Source: CAZKEW01 sp964580435 (GTDB taxonomy: Bacteria > Acidobacteriota > Aminicenantia > Aminicenantales > UBA8522). From it: 5,426 bases of DNA. The stretch lies in contig CAZOKP010000127.1 of assembly GCA_964580435.1 (NCBI GenBank), positions 1-5,426 of the forward strand, written 5' to 3'. Each line of letters begins with the position of its first letter. Position 1 is the first letter of the stretch. The notes under the pieces are model-generated. The model was not told the DNA's origin. It saw nothing but the letters and a program-made list of their open reading frames with translations, and did not search any database. Of this stretch, positions 1-5,426 are shown piece by piece. Made by a program: the position numbers and the translations under genes.

Positions 1-62
1 GAAGGCATGCGAATTTGCTCCCGGCGAGGCGTGGGTTCTGTCACGGCGCGTCCCCTTCCGCT
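1..62. other. Left edge, no gene assignable
   Basis: This short stretch before the fold-back element is open in several frames. One plus frame beginning at base 2 runs 21 codons to a TGA at 65-67 and could be the tail of an upstream gene, but nothing in its translation is recognisable. I see no promoter or terminator here. Confidence 0.3.
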
Positions 63-220
63 TCTGACCGTAAAACAGTTTTCGATTATCGGGCGGGCGA
101 AATCCCGGGACACGTACCAAATGACAAGACGGTTTTTTGGCGTTACCTGATTTCTCTTCAGCATTTGTTACATGTCCCGGATTTCCGCTCGTCGTTCAGC
201 AAAACTGTTGAACGTTCAGA
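63..220. repeat. Imperfect fold-back element (inverted repeat, about 60-nt arms)
   Basis: The left arm (63-123) and the reverse complement of the right arm (162-220) align along their whole length. The outer blocks (63-82 against 201-220) match at 17 of 20 positions and share AACAGTTTT. The inner blocks (105-123 against 162-180) match at 17 of 19 positions and read CCGGGACAyGTAmCAAATG. The middle of the arms is weaker and needs small gaps. The loop is 38 nt (124-161). The element could be a MITE-like insertion, two insertion-sequence ends facing each other, or a long structured RNA. No transposase gene is present. A shared CGCT at 59-62 and 224-227 is too weak to call a target duplication. 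The element ends 11 nt before the candidate -35 box of the ATPase gene. Confidence 0.65.
193..214. repeat. Perfect short palindrome in the right arm of the fold-back
   Basis: The half-sites CGTTCAGCA (193-201) and TGTTGAACG (206-214) pair over nine positions, with one G-T wobble, around the loop AAAC. It lies 17 nt upstream of the candidate -35 box. It could be an operator or simply part of the insertion element. No T-tract follows, so it is not an intrinsic terminator. Confidence 0.45.
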
Positions 221-231
221 TCTCGCTCAGC

Positions 232-260
232 TTGACACTCTGCCGCCCGGTGTAGTAAAA
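232..260 (+). promoter_or_regulatory. Candidate sigma-70 promoter of the ATPase gene
   Basis: There is a perfect -35 box, TTGACA, at 232-237. The -10 region is poor: the best choices fall in TAGTAAAA (253-260), for example TAGTAA after a 15-nt spacer or TAAAAA (256-261) after 18 nt. Transcription would begin near 265 and leave a leader of about 80 nt. The weak -10 limits confidence. Confidence 0.4.
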
Positions 261-270
261 AAAACATCCA

Positions 271-286
271 CCCGGGCAGTCCCGGG
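271..286 (+). other. GC-rich leader hairpin
   Basis: Two CCCGGG blocks (271-276 and 281-286) pair with each other around the tetraloop CAGT. The hairpin falls in the expected leader of the ATPase mRNA, about 58 nt before the start codon. There is no U-tract, so it is not a terminator. It might stabilise the transcript. Confidence 0.35.
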
Positions 287-344
287 CGCTCTCGATATTG
301 GCTGTTTCGGCTGCAGCATTTCTTTTGTAAGGGAGAGGTGAAAA

Positions 345-2765
345 ATGGAAGTGTATGAAAAACTCGGACTCTTTTATATAGGGAAAAATGTTGATCCGCG
401 TTCTCAGAAGCTCACAGAGAATTATCTTCTGTATGATTCCAAAGATCTCGTAACCCACGCCGTTTGTGTGGGCATGACGGGGAGCGGAAAAACAGGCCTG
501 TGCATCGCCCTGTTAGAAGAGGCGGCTATCGATAACATCCCCGCCCTAATTGTTGACCCCAAGGGAGATTTGACGAACCTCGCACTCCTTTTTCCTAATC
601 TGAATCCCGAAGACTTCCGGCCGTGGGTCAATGAAGACGAGGCGGCGCAGAAAGGCGTTTCGCCCGATGATTATGCCCGCGAGCAGGCGGATTTGTGGAA
701 GCGGGGCCTGGCTGACTGGGGGCAAGATGCGGGTCGCATTAGGATGCTCCTCGAAAAAACGGATATTTCCATCTACACGCCCGGAAGCAACGCCGGATTG
801 CCCCTCTCGGTCCTTAAAACCTTTGCCGCTCCCTCTCCCGATCTTATCGAGGATACGGAGCTTTTCCGTCAACGAATTTCCACCACTGTCTCTGGTCTGC
901 TCGGCCTCTTGGGCATTCATGCGGACCCGCTCCAGAGCCGGGAACATATCCTCATATCCAACATCCTTGAAGCAGCCTGGGGTTCGGGAGAAAATCTCAA
1001 CCTCGCCTCTCTCATCCAGAGGATTCAGTCTCCTCCCCTTCAACGTGTCGGCGTCTTTGACGTGGACTCTTTCTATCCTGCCCAGGAGCGCTACAAGCTG
1101 GCCATGATGCTCAACAACCTCCTGGCGGCGCCCGGTTTTGAGTCCTGGATGGAAGGCGAGCCGTTAGAGATCTCCAGCCTTCTGTTCACGGCAGCGGGAA
1201 AGCCCCGCCTGAGCATCCTTTCTATCGCCCATCTTTCGGATGCTGAAAGGATGTTCTTCGTAACGCTGCTCTTGAATCAGCTCCTCGGCTGGATGCGCGG
1301 CCAGCCCGGAACATCGAGCCTTCGCGCGCTCTTCTATATGGATGAAATCTTCGGGTTTTTCCCGCCGGTGAGCGAGCCTCCGTCCAAGCGGCCTCTCCTG
1401 ACACTGTTGAAGCAGGCCAGAGCGTTCGGCCTGGGCCTTGTCCTGACAACGCAGAACCCCGTGGATTTGGATTACAAAGGATTAGCGAATGCAGGAACAT
1501 GGTTCATCGGCCGCCTTCAAACGGAGAACGATAAACAGCGTCTTATTGACGGCTTGGCCGGAGTCGAAGGGAATATCGACCTGAAAGAAGTTTCCAACAT
1601 CATCAGCGGGCTCCGGAAACGCGTCTTCCTGATGCACAACGTTCATGAGGACAGGCCCGTACTCCTGAACACCCGCTGGACTCTTTCCTATCTCCGGGGG
1701 CCGCTAACCCGTCAGCAGATCAAGCAGGTGATGGGAGATAAGAAGGTGAAGGCGGAGCCGGGCATTCAAGAAGCACCCCAAGGTTTTGCCCAGGCCGAGA
1801 CAGCCGCTCCTTTGTCGGCACTCGGTCCGCGACCACAGCTTCCTCCTGGGATCAGCGAGCTCTTCGTGCCCCTCGGCGCCCAGCCAACATCATCCGGGCG
1901 TTTGGTCTACCATCCTTCACTGGCGGCTTTGGGGCAAACGGCGATTTTCGACAATAAGTTGGGAATATCCGCAACCGAGGCTGTCGGCCACTTTTTAGAG
2001 TTGAGGAAAGATGTTCTCGGCATCTTGTGGGACAATGCTACGCCCTTTTCTATAAAGGTGGAAGACCTCTCCCGGGAACCGCAGTCAAACGCTTCTTTTC
2101 TGCCTTTGCCTGCGAATGCACTCCGTTCCTTGCGATCTGCAGAAAAGGACTATGGCGACTTCTTATCCCGGATATTTCAGCTGAGCTTGTGGAGGAGTTC
2201 CCTCTTCCAGGTTGTCTCGAAGCCCGGAGAGTCGGAACGGGATTTTCGTATTCGCCTGTCCCAGCAGACCAGGGAGAAACGCGATGCCGAGCTGGAGCGT
2301 TTGAGACAGAAATATGCCACGAAAATCGTCACGCTCGAGCGGCAGCTAATGATGGCGCAACAACGGCTTCAAAGGGAACAGGACCAGTACAAAGAACGAA
2401 TGGCCAGCACGGCCATATCCATTGGCGCAACGATCCTGGGAGGCATTTTTGGCCGGAAGTCCATGCAGATCGGAAGAGCAACGACGAGCGCCAGAAGCGC
2501 CAGCCGGACCTATTATGAGAAAATGGACATCGAGAGGGCCAAGCAGCAGGTGGACCTGGCCCAGGCGGGGCTCAAGGAACTGGACCAGCAAATGCAGGAC
2601 GAGGCGGCCAAGATGACGGCCAACCTGGACCCGAGCCTTGAGACCCTTCAACAGATCGTCCTCCGTCCCAAGAGAAAAGATATTTCGGTTCAGTGGTCCG
2701 GAATTCTCTGGCTTCCCTACTGGCATCTTGACAGCGGCGGCCTGGAAACAGGATTTCGTGCTTGA
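345..2765 (+). CDS. HerA/DUF87-type P-loop ATPase with coiled-coil tail
   Basis: This 806-residue protein belongs to the HerA-FtsK-VirD4 group of P-loop ATPases, whose characterised members pump or translocate DNA or protein as hexamers. The Walker A motif GMTGSGKT is at residues 43-50, followed by VDPKGD (70-75). The Walker B motif LFYMDE is at 329-334, and a polar TTQN motif at 368-371 fits the sensor position. R390 in FIGRL is a possible arginine finger. The P-loop lies close to the N-terminus, so the beta-barrel of archaeal HerA is missing. About 280 residues, largely helical in appearance, separate Walker A from B. The C-terminal third has charged coil-like segments (about 636-686 and 722-762) flanking a small hydrophobic glycine-rich stretch, AISIGATILGGIFG (690-703). 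The start ATG has GGGAGAGGTG just upstream (331-340). The layout resembles a widespread uncharacterised family of 'ATP-binding proteins' of about 800 residues. No NurA-like nuclease is adjacent, so substrate and role are unknown. Confidence 0.88.
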   Translation: MEVYEKLGLFYIGKNVDPRSQKLTENYLLYDSKDLVTHAVCVGMTGSGKTGLCIALLEEAAIDNIPALIVDPKGDLTNLALLFPNLNPEDFRPWVNEDEAAQKGVSPDDYAREQADLWKRGLADWGQDAGRIRMLLEKTDISIYTPGSNAGLPLSVLKTFAAPSPDLIEDTELFRQRISTTVSGLLGLLGIHADPLQSREHILISNILEAAWGSGENLNLASLIQRIQSPPLQRVGVFDVDSFYPAQERYKLAMMLNNLLAAPGFESWMEGEPLEISSLLFTAAGKPRLSILSIAHLSDAERMFFVTLLLNQLLGWMRGQPGTSSLRALFYMDEIFGFFPPVSEPPSKRPLLTLLKQARAFGLGLVLTTQNPVDLDYKGLANAGTWFIGRLQTENDKQRLIDGLAGVEGNIDLKEVSNIISGLRKRVFLMHNVHEDRPVLLNTRWTLSYLRGPLTRQQIKQVMGDKKVKAEPGIQEAPQGFAQAETAAPLSALGPRPQLPPGISELFVPLGAQPTSSGRLVYHPSLAALGQTAIFDNKLGISATEAVGHFLELRKDVLGILWDNATPFSIKVEDLSREPQSNASFLPLPANALRSLRSAEKDYGDFLSRIFQLSLWRSSLFQVVSKPGESERDFRIRLSQQTREKRDAELERLRQKYATKIVTLERQLMMAQQRLQREQDQYKERMASTAISIGATILGGIFGRKSMQIGRATTSARSASRTYYEKMDIERAKQQVDLAQAGLKELDQQMQDEAAKMTANLDPSLETLQQIVLRPKRKDISVQWSGILWLPYWHLDSGGLETGFRA

Positions 2766-2882
2766 TTAACAAGGCCACCGCGAGCGGAGTGGGCGGTCTC
2801 GTTTGCCCATGACGGCTTGCCGTGACATGTTCATCGATACAACCGAACGAGGGAAAGACGTTGTGAAAGGAGGAACAGGGTC
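2766..2882. other. ATPase-mscL spacer with inverted repeats, no intrinsic terminator
   Basis: The 117-nt gap contains ACCGC/GCGGT (2777-2781 and 2793-2797), GGGC/GCCC (2791-2794 and 2805-2808) and ACGGC-TT-GCCGT (2812-2823). The last is framed by CATG at 2808-2811 and 2826-2829. None is followed by a T-run, so read-through from the ATPase gene is possible. No convincing promoter for mscL is visible. The palindrome at 2808-2829 could be an operator, but this is speculative. Confidence 0.35.
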
Positions 2883-3338
2883 ATGCTGAAAGAGTTTAAG
2901 GAATTTGTTATGCGGGGGAATGTGGTGGATATGGCTGTCGGCATCATTATCGGCGTCGCCTTCGGGGCCATTGTCAGCTCCTTTGTCGCTGATGTGATCA
3001 TGCCTCCCATCGGGTTGCTACTGGGGAATGTTGATTTTTCCAACCTTTTTGTTGTGCTCAAGTCCGGGGCGATGCCGGGCCCTTACGGGACTGTGGCTGC
3101 CGCCAAACAGGCGGGCGCCGTGACGCTGAACTACGGCGTTTTCATCAATACCATCATCAGCTTCCTGATTATCGCCTTTGCTGTTTTCCTGGTCATCAGA
3201 TCGATTAACAGGTTGAAGAGAAAAGCCGAAGCGCCAGCCTCCGCACCGGCAACCAAAGAATGTCCTTTTTGTTTCTCTGTTATCCCGATCAAAGCCACCC
3301 GTTGCCCCTCCTGTACATCGCAGTTGAAAGCAGAATAA
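2883..3338 (+). CDS. mscL: Large-conductance mechanosensitive channel with C-terminal zinc ribbon
   Basis: MscL is a homopentameric inner-membrane channel that opens under membrane tension and releases solutes on hypo-osmotic shock. The first 45 residues are classic for the family: the amphipathic N-terminal helix, then FVMRGNVVDMAVGIIIG and the VADVIMPPIG end of TM1. TM1 spans about 15-45, a periplasmic loop about 46-82, and TM2 about 83-108 (NYGVFINTIISFLIIAFAVF), ending in a basic RLKRK cluster. An Ala/Pro linker then leads to a CPFC-N10-CPSC motif (C127, C130, C141, C144), a putative zinc ribbon, where E. coli MscL has a cytoplasmic helical bundle. At 151 residues it is slightly longer than the 136 of E. 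coli. The ribosome site AAAGGAGG (2866-2873) is 9 nt from the ATG. The nitroreductase gene follows after 22 nt, probably in the same transcript. Confidence 0.97.
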   Translation: MLKEFKEFVMRGNVVDMAVGIIIGVAFGAIVSSFVADVIMPPIGLLLGNVDFSNLFVVLKSGAMPGPYGTVAAAKQAGAVTLNYGVFINTIISFLIIAFAVFLVIRSINRLKRKAEAPASAPATKECPFCFSVIPIKATRCPSCTSQLKAE

Positions 3339-3360
3339 GGAGAAGGGGAGCACCCGGTAA

Positions 3361-3861
3361 ATGAAGTCCATCCTGACGCGGAGGAGCATTCGGCGGTTTA
3401 CCCCTCAGCCCGTCTCCGACGAAATCATCCGAGAGCTCCTCCACGCGGCGATGAGCGCGCCATCGGCCGGAAACGAGCAGCCCTGGGAGTTTGTCGTCAT
3501 CGATGACCGGAAAATCTTAGACGAAATTCCCAAGGTCCACCCCTATGCTCAGATGTGCCGCGAGGCGCCCGCGGCCATACTGGTGTGCGGCGACCTCATG
3601 AGGGAAACGCACCAAGGATTCTGGGTTCAGGATTGCGCAGCCGCCACAGAGAATATTCTTATCGCCGTAAATGATAAGGGGCTGGGTGCCGTCTGGGTAG
3701 GCGTCCATCCAAGAGAGGACAGGGTTGAGGGATTGCGGAAGCTTATCGAGCTTCCGGCGCACATCATTCCCTTCGCCCTCATTCCTGTCGGCTATCCGGC
3801 GGAAATAAAGCCTCCTCCGGGCCGTTTCGACCCCGCGCGGGTCCACAAAAACAAGTGGTAG
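3361..3861 (+). CDS. Nitroreductase-family FMN oxidoreductase
   Basis: This 166-residue protein is a compact member of the nitroreductase family, which binds FMN at a dimer interface and uses NAD(P)H to reduce nitro compounds, quinones or other acceptors. The N-terminal RRSIRRF (7-13) is the usual phosphate-binding motif. APSAGNEQPWEF (33-44) provides further FMN contacts, with S35, N38, Q40 and W42. GLGAVWVG (107-114) and PVGYPAE (142-148) are the conserved C-terminal blocks. The ending, with a basic HKNKW, is typical of short anaerobe-type members. The physiological substrate cannot be told from sequence. The ATG is preceded by AGAAGGGGAG (3341-3350), 10 nt away. The 22-nt distance from mscL points to co-transcription, though a functional link between the two is not apparent. 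There is no signal peptide, so it should be cytosolic. Confidence 0.95.
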   Translation: MKSILTRRSIRRFTPQPVSDEIIRELLHAAMSAPSAGNEQPWEFVVIDDRKILDEIPKVHPYAQMCREAPAAILVCGDLMRETHQGFWVQDCAAATENILIAVNDKGLGAVWVGVHPREDRVEGLRKLIELPAHIIPFALIPVGYPAEIKPPPGRFDPARVHKNKW

Positions 3862-3903
3862 CCTGATTCGCCAGAAAACATACTCTTGAATGGCGCGGCA
3901 GGC
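3861..3903 (+). terminator. Two-part inverted repeat after the nitroreductase gene, possible terminator
   Basis: GCCTG (3861-3865) pairs with CAGGC (3899-3903), and CGCCA (3869-3873) pairs with TGGCG (3891-3895). All ten pairs lie on one axis, separated by a symmetrical 3x3 internal loop, around a 17-nt apical loop. ATTGATTTT follows, which is a modest T-rich tail. The first arm begins at the last base of the stop codon. It may end the mscL-nitroreductase transcript or serve as a binding site. The long loop and broken T-tract make it weaker than a standard terminator. Confidence 0.45.
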
Positions 3904-3915
3904 ATTGATTTTGCT
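3900..3915 (+). promoter_or_regulatory. Candidate sigma-54 (-24/-12) promoter
   Basis: The sequence AGGCATTGATTTTGCT has GGCA and TTGCT with exactly ten bases between the GG (3901-3902) and the GC (3913-3914), as sigma-54 promoters require. The positions after GGCA (CR in the consensus TGGCACR-N4-TTGCW) and the leading T do not match. Transcription would begin near 3926, inside the sigma-70 -10 box described next. A chance match is possible, and no bound activator is identifiable. Confidence 0.35.
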
Positions 3916-3931
3916 GGGGATGTGTTATAAT
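3905..3931 (+). promoter_or_regulatory. Extended -10 sigma-70 promoter of the TPR lipoprotein gene
   Basis: TATAAT (3926-3931) is a perfect -10 box, and TG at 3923-3924 makes a perfect extended -10. The upstream TTGATT (3905-3910) is a possible -35, with a short 15-nt spacer that the extended -10 can tolerate. The start point would be near 3938, giving a leader of about 85 nt. Nothing else between the nitroreductase and TPR genes could drive the latter as well. Confidence 0.75.
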
Positions 3932-4022
3932 CAAAATAACAGGAAAAAACAAATAATCCCATCTTAAATTATACAGCTGCTCACGGGCCCCGCGTTTGGG
4001 ACCTGGAGGAGGGGAAAATCTC

Positions 4023-4769
4023 ATGTTGAGAAGAAAACTCGGAGTGGTGGTCTTTGTTTTTTGTCTGGTTCTTTCTTCCTGCGCTTTAAAGAAATCGCCG
4101 CCCCCCAAAACCGAGGCAGAAGGAAAGATGTTCGGTTATTATTTAAGGCACGGCATAGACCTCTTGAATCGCGGCGATTATGCGGGTGCCGCCGACGAGT
4201 TCGGCAAGGCCATCGCCCTAGACCCGAAATCGGCGAGGTCTCATAACCTCCGGGGAATCGCCTTTTTTCAATTAAAAAACTACAAGGACGCCGAAGAACA
4301 CTTTCAAAAAGCCGTGGCCCTGGATCCTTCTTATATTGAAGCCAACAACAATCTGGGAAGTCTGTATTTCGCCAGGCGGCAGTACGATAAGGCCAAGGAG
4401 ATGTTCCTGAAAACACTTTCGCTTTCCCCCTCTTCCGTCTCTACCCTTTACAGCCTGGGAACGCTGCTTTTGATCCAGGGCAAAAACGAGGAAGGGATGC
4501 TCTATCTCTCCCGAGGCATAGCCCTCGACCCCGGGTTCCTGGAATCGCACAAAGCTATGGTCCTCAGGGTTTCCTCGTCAGGCCCGGAAACTCCGGAGGT
4601 TTATTTCGCCTATGCCAAGGCCTATGCTGCTAGAGGCGACGTTGATAAGACTGTCGAATTTTTAAGAAAAGCACAAGCGGCTGGTTTCCACGACTGGAAA
4701 AGGATAACGGAAGACAAAGAGTTTGAAGCAGTGCGGGAGGACCCGAAGATTAAGGCATTTATCCACTGA
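4023..4769 (+). CDS. TPR-repeat lipoprotein
   Basis: This predicted 248-residue lipoprotein is built of tetratricopeptide repeats. The N-terminus has a short basic start (RRK), a hydrophobic core, and the lipobox LSSC with the lipidated cysteine at position 20. Three or four TPR units follow (about 37-70, 71-104, 105-138 and 139-172), with the signatures YAGAADEFGKAIALDP, YKDAEEHFQKAVALDP and YDKAKEMFLKTLSLSP. A degenerate fifth unit covers about 192-225. The tail, GFHDW then ITEDKEFEAVREDPKIKAF, is the usual closing helix of such proteins. TPR lipoproteins act as protein-protein scaffolds in the envelope; some resemble the PilF/NlpI types, but the partner is unknown. The ATG at 4023 is preferred over an upstream in-frame TTG (3996). 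The strong site GGAGGAGGGG (4005-4014) sits 8 nt before it, and the signal peptide then begins properly. The gene has its own promoter and terminator, so it is monocistronic. Confidence 0.93.
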   Translation: MLRRKLGVVVFVFCLVLSSCALKKSPPPKTEAEGKMFGYYLRHGIDLLNRGDYAGAADEFGKAIALDPKSARSHNLRGIAFFQLKNYKDAEEHFQKAVALDPSYIEANNNLGSLYFARRQYDKAKEMFLKTLSLSPSSVSTLYSLGTLLLIQGKNEEGMLYLSRGIALDPGFLESHKAMVLRVSSSGPETPEVYFAYAKAYAARGDVDKTVEFLRKAQAAGFHDWKRITEDKEFEAVREDPKIKAFIH

Positions 4770-4782
4770 GGAGAAGTGAAAG

Positions 4783-4802
4783 GCCGCTTGTGCGGCGTTT
4801 TT
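4783..4802 (+). terminator. Rho-independent terminator of the TPR gene
   Basis: GCCGC (4783-4787) and GCGGC (4792-4796) form a five-pair GC stem with loop TTGT. It is followed by G and then TTTTT (4798-4802). It starts 13 nt after the TGA of the lipoprotein gene. Confidence 0.85.
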
Positions 4803-4815
4803 CCAGAGTTCGCCC

Positions 4816-4992
4816 TCAACAACCATCCCAACCGAAGGCGCTTATAGGAAAGCATCTCTGATTAAGTGAGAGCGAGGCTTTGAAAAGGGCTCGGGCGACC
4901 ATCACGCGGAGATCAGCCTGAGAGCCCGTCTTACGAGGGTAGCCGCAGGCCTCCTTCAGGCCAAGGCTCCAAGGATGGTGACCTGCCCCCAT
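4816..4992 (-). CDS. Doubtful small ORF, 58 codons
   Basis: The minus strand holds an ATG-started frame of 58 codons (start 4992, TGA at 4818-4816), with internal stretches such as ADLRVMVARALFKASLSL. No ribosome site is visible before the ATG, and the product matches no family I recognise. It begins at the IS-like end motif, so it may be part of a decayed mobile element or just chance. It lies outside the TPR gene and converges with it. Confidence 0.15.
   Translation of the reverse strand: MGAGHHPWSLGLKEACGYPRKTGSQADLRVMVARALFKASLSLNQRCFPISAFGWDGC
4979..4990. other. IS-end-like motif
   Basis: TGACCTGCCCCC looks like the terminal sequence of some IS3-family elements, which often start TGA-C/A-CTGCCCCC. 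No partner end or transposase is in the window, so at most it is a solo remnant. The resemblance is from memory and unverified. Confidence 0.2.
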
Positions 4993-5091
4993 TGATTTGA
5001 AAGTTTAGTGGTCTTGAAAAACCTGTGACTTTTTAGGCCAATATCGAAATAGACCTGGAAAGTGTCCCTGTATTTGCCGTATTCTTTTTGA

Positions 5092-5426
5092 TTACTTATC
5101 TGCCTTCGCTTGGCCTGCCGGTTCCTCCCTCGTTTCTTCTACTTTCTTTTCCATTGTTGCCTTGCCTTCTTCGGGGGATTCCGTCGTTTTCTGGCTTTTG
5201 CCGCCTTCCGGTGCTTTCGGAGGGGCTGCTTTCTTTTCCGCCTTTATCTTTTTTCCCTTGCCCTCTTCGGGGGCTTTCTTAGGCTTCTCGCCTTTGCCGC
5301 CTTCTTGTTCTTTCTGGGGGGCTGCCGCCCTTTCCGCCTTTATCTTCGCCATTTCTTCCGTTCTCTTTTCGTTGTCGGCAATCAGCCTCAGCCTTTTATT
5401 CACGGCCCTGATATTTGCCTGCAATT
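5092..5426 (-). CDS. C-terminal part of a Lys/Glu/Ala/Pro-rich low-complexity protein (5' end off the window)
   Basis: A minus-strand frame is open from the right edge to a TAA at 5094-5092, giving at least 110 residues. A TTG at 5424 could be a start, but the frame continues past the edge, so I treat the gene as partial. An internal ATG at residue 25 (5352-5350) is another candidate start with only a weak GGAAG before it. The first 30 residues look like a charged helix (NIRAVNKRLRLIADNEKR). After that come Lys, Glu, Ala, Gly and Pro with no aromatic residue and no cysteine, so the tail is probably disordered. Residues 27-58 and 59-90 are a tandem duplication. The function is not recognised. 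A linker or nucleic-acid- or envelope-facing tail is only a guess from the basic composition. The plus strand here is pyrimidine-rich as a result. Confidence 0.6.
   Translation of the reverse strand, partial: LQANIRAVNKRLRLIADNEKRTEEMAKIKAERAAAPQKEQEGGKGEKPKKAPEEGKGKKIKAEKKAAPPKAPEGGKSQKTTESPEEGKATMEKKVEETREEPAGQAKADK
5155..5346 (-). repeat. 96-bp tandem duplication inside the low-complexity gene
   Basis: Two 32-codon units (5251-5346 and 5155-5250) encode peptides that begin KIKAE and match at 19 of 32 residues. A 16-nt block, TTTCCGCCTTTATCTT on the plus strand, is identical at 5331-5346 and 5235-5250, exactly 96 nt apart. Each unit contains two (P/Q)E(E/G)GK motifs spaced 12 residues apart, so four in all, with alternating spacing of 12 and 20. 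The period is a multiple of three and keeps the frame. Confidence 0.8.

Larger units (their letters stand above)
4803..5091. other. Intergenic region with small inverted repeats
   Basis: No convincing gene lies here. Inverted repeats are GGGCTC/GAGCCC (4887-4892 and 4922-4927) and GGCCT/AGGCC (4948-4952 and 4958-4962, loop CCTTC). AAAAA/TTTTT (5017-5021 and 5030-5034) flanks an 8-nt centre and could help end the convergent minus-strand transcript, though it is too AT-only to call. TGACCTGCCCCC at 4979-4990 resembles an IS-end motif. The region is bounded by convergent genes and may be a remnant of mobile DNA. Confidence 0.4.

Overview
The window looks like chromosomal DNA of a Gram-negative bacterium of moderate GC. 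Gene style suggests Desulfobacterota (former Deltaproteobacteria), possibly a syntroph-like lineage. This is inference from a MscL with a C-terminal zinc ribbon, a lipoprotein with a lipobox, strong GGAGG-type ribosome sites and a candidate sigma-54 site. No rRNA, tRNA, CRISPR array or intact transposase gene was found.

Layout. Bases 1-344 hold no convincing gene. They carry an imperfect fold-back element (63-220, two arms of about 60 nt around a 38-nt loop), then a candidate promoter and a short leader hairpin. Four intact genes follow on the plus strand: a large HerA/DUF87-type P-loop ATPase (345-2765), the mechanosensitive channel mscL (2883-3338), a nitroreductase-family flavoprotein (3361-3861) and a TPR lipoprotein (4023-4769). 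mscL and the nitroreductase gene are 22 nt apart and are probably co-transcribed. No intrinsic terminator separates the ATPase gene from mscL, so read-through is possible. A two-part inverted repeat lies at the end of the nitroreductase gene. The TPR lipoprotein is its own unit, with a strong extended -10 promoter overlapped by a candidate sigma-54 site, a strong ribosome site, and a rho-independent terminator at 4783-4802.

Bases 4803-5091 are intergenic, with small inverted repeats, an insertion-sequence-like end motif and a doubtful 58-codon minus-strand ORF. The right edge (5092-5426, minus strand) holds the 3' end of a gene for a Lys/Glu/Ala/Pro-rich low-complexity protein, whose tail contains a 32-residue tandem duplication. 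Its beginning lies outside the window.

The genes do not form an obvious pathway. mscL (osmotic safety valve), the nitroreductase (FMN redox enzyme) and the TPR lipoprotein (envelope scaffold) look like ordinary housekeeping or stress genes. No convincing new multi-gene system is visible. The least ordinary items are the fold-back element, the coil-glycine-coil tail of the ATPase, the zinc ribbon on MscL, and the stacked control signals at 3861-3931.
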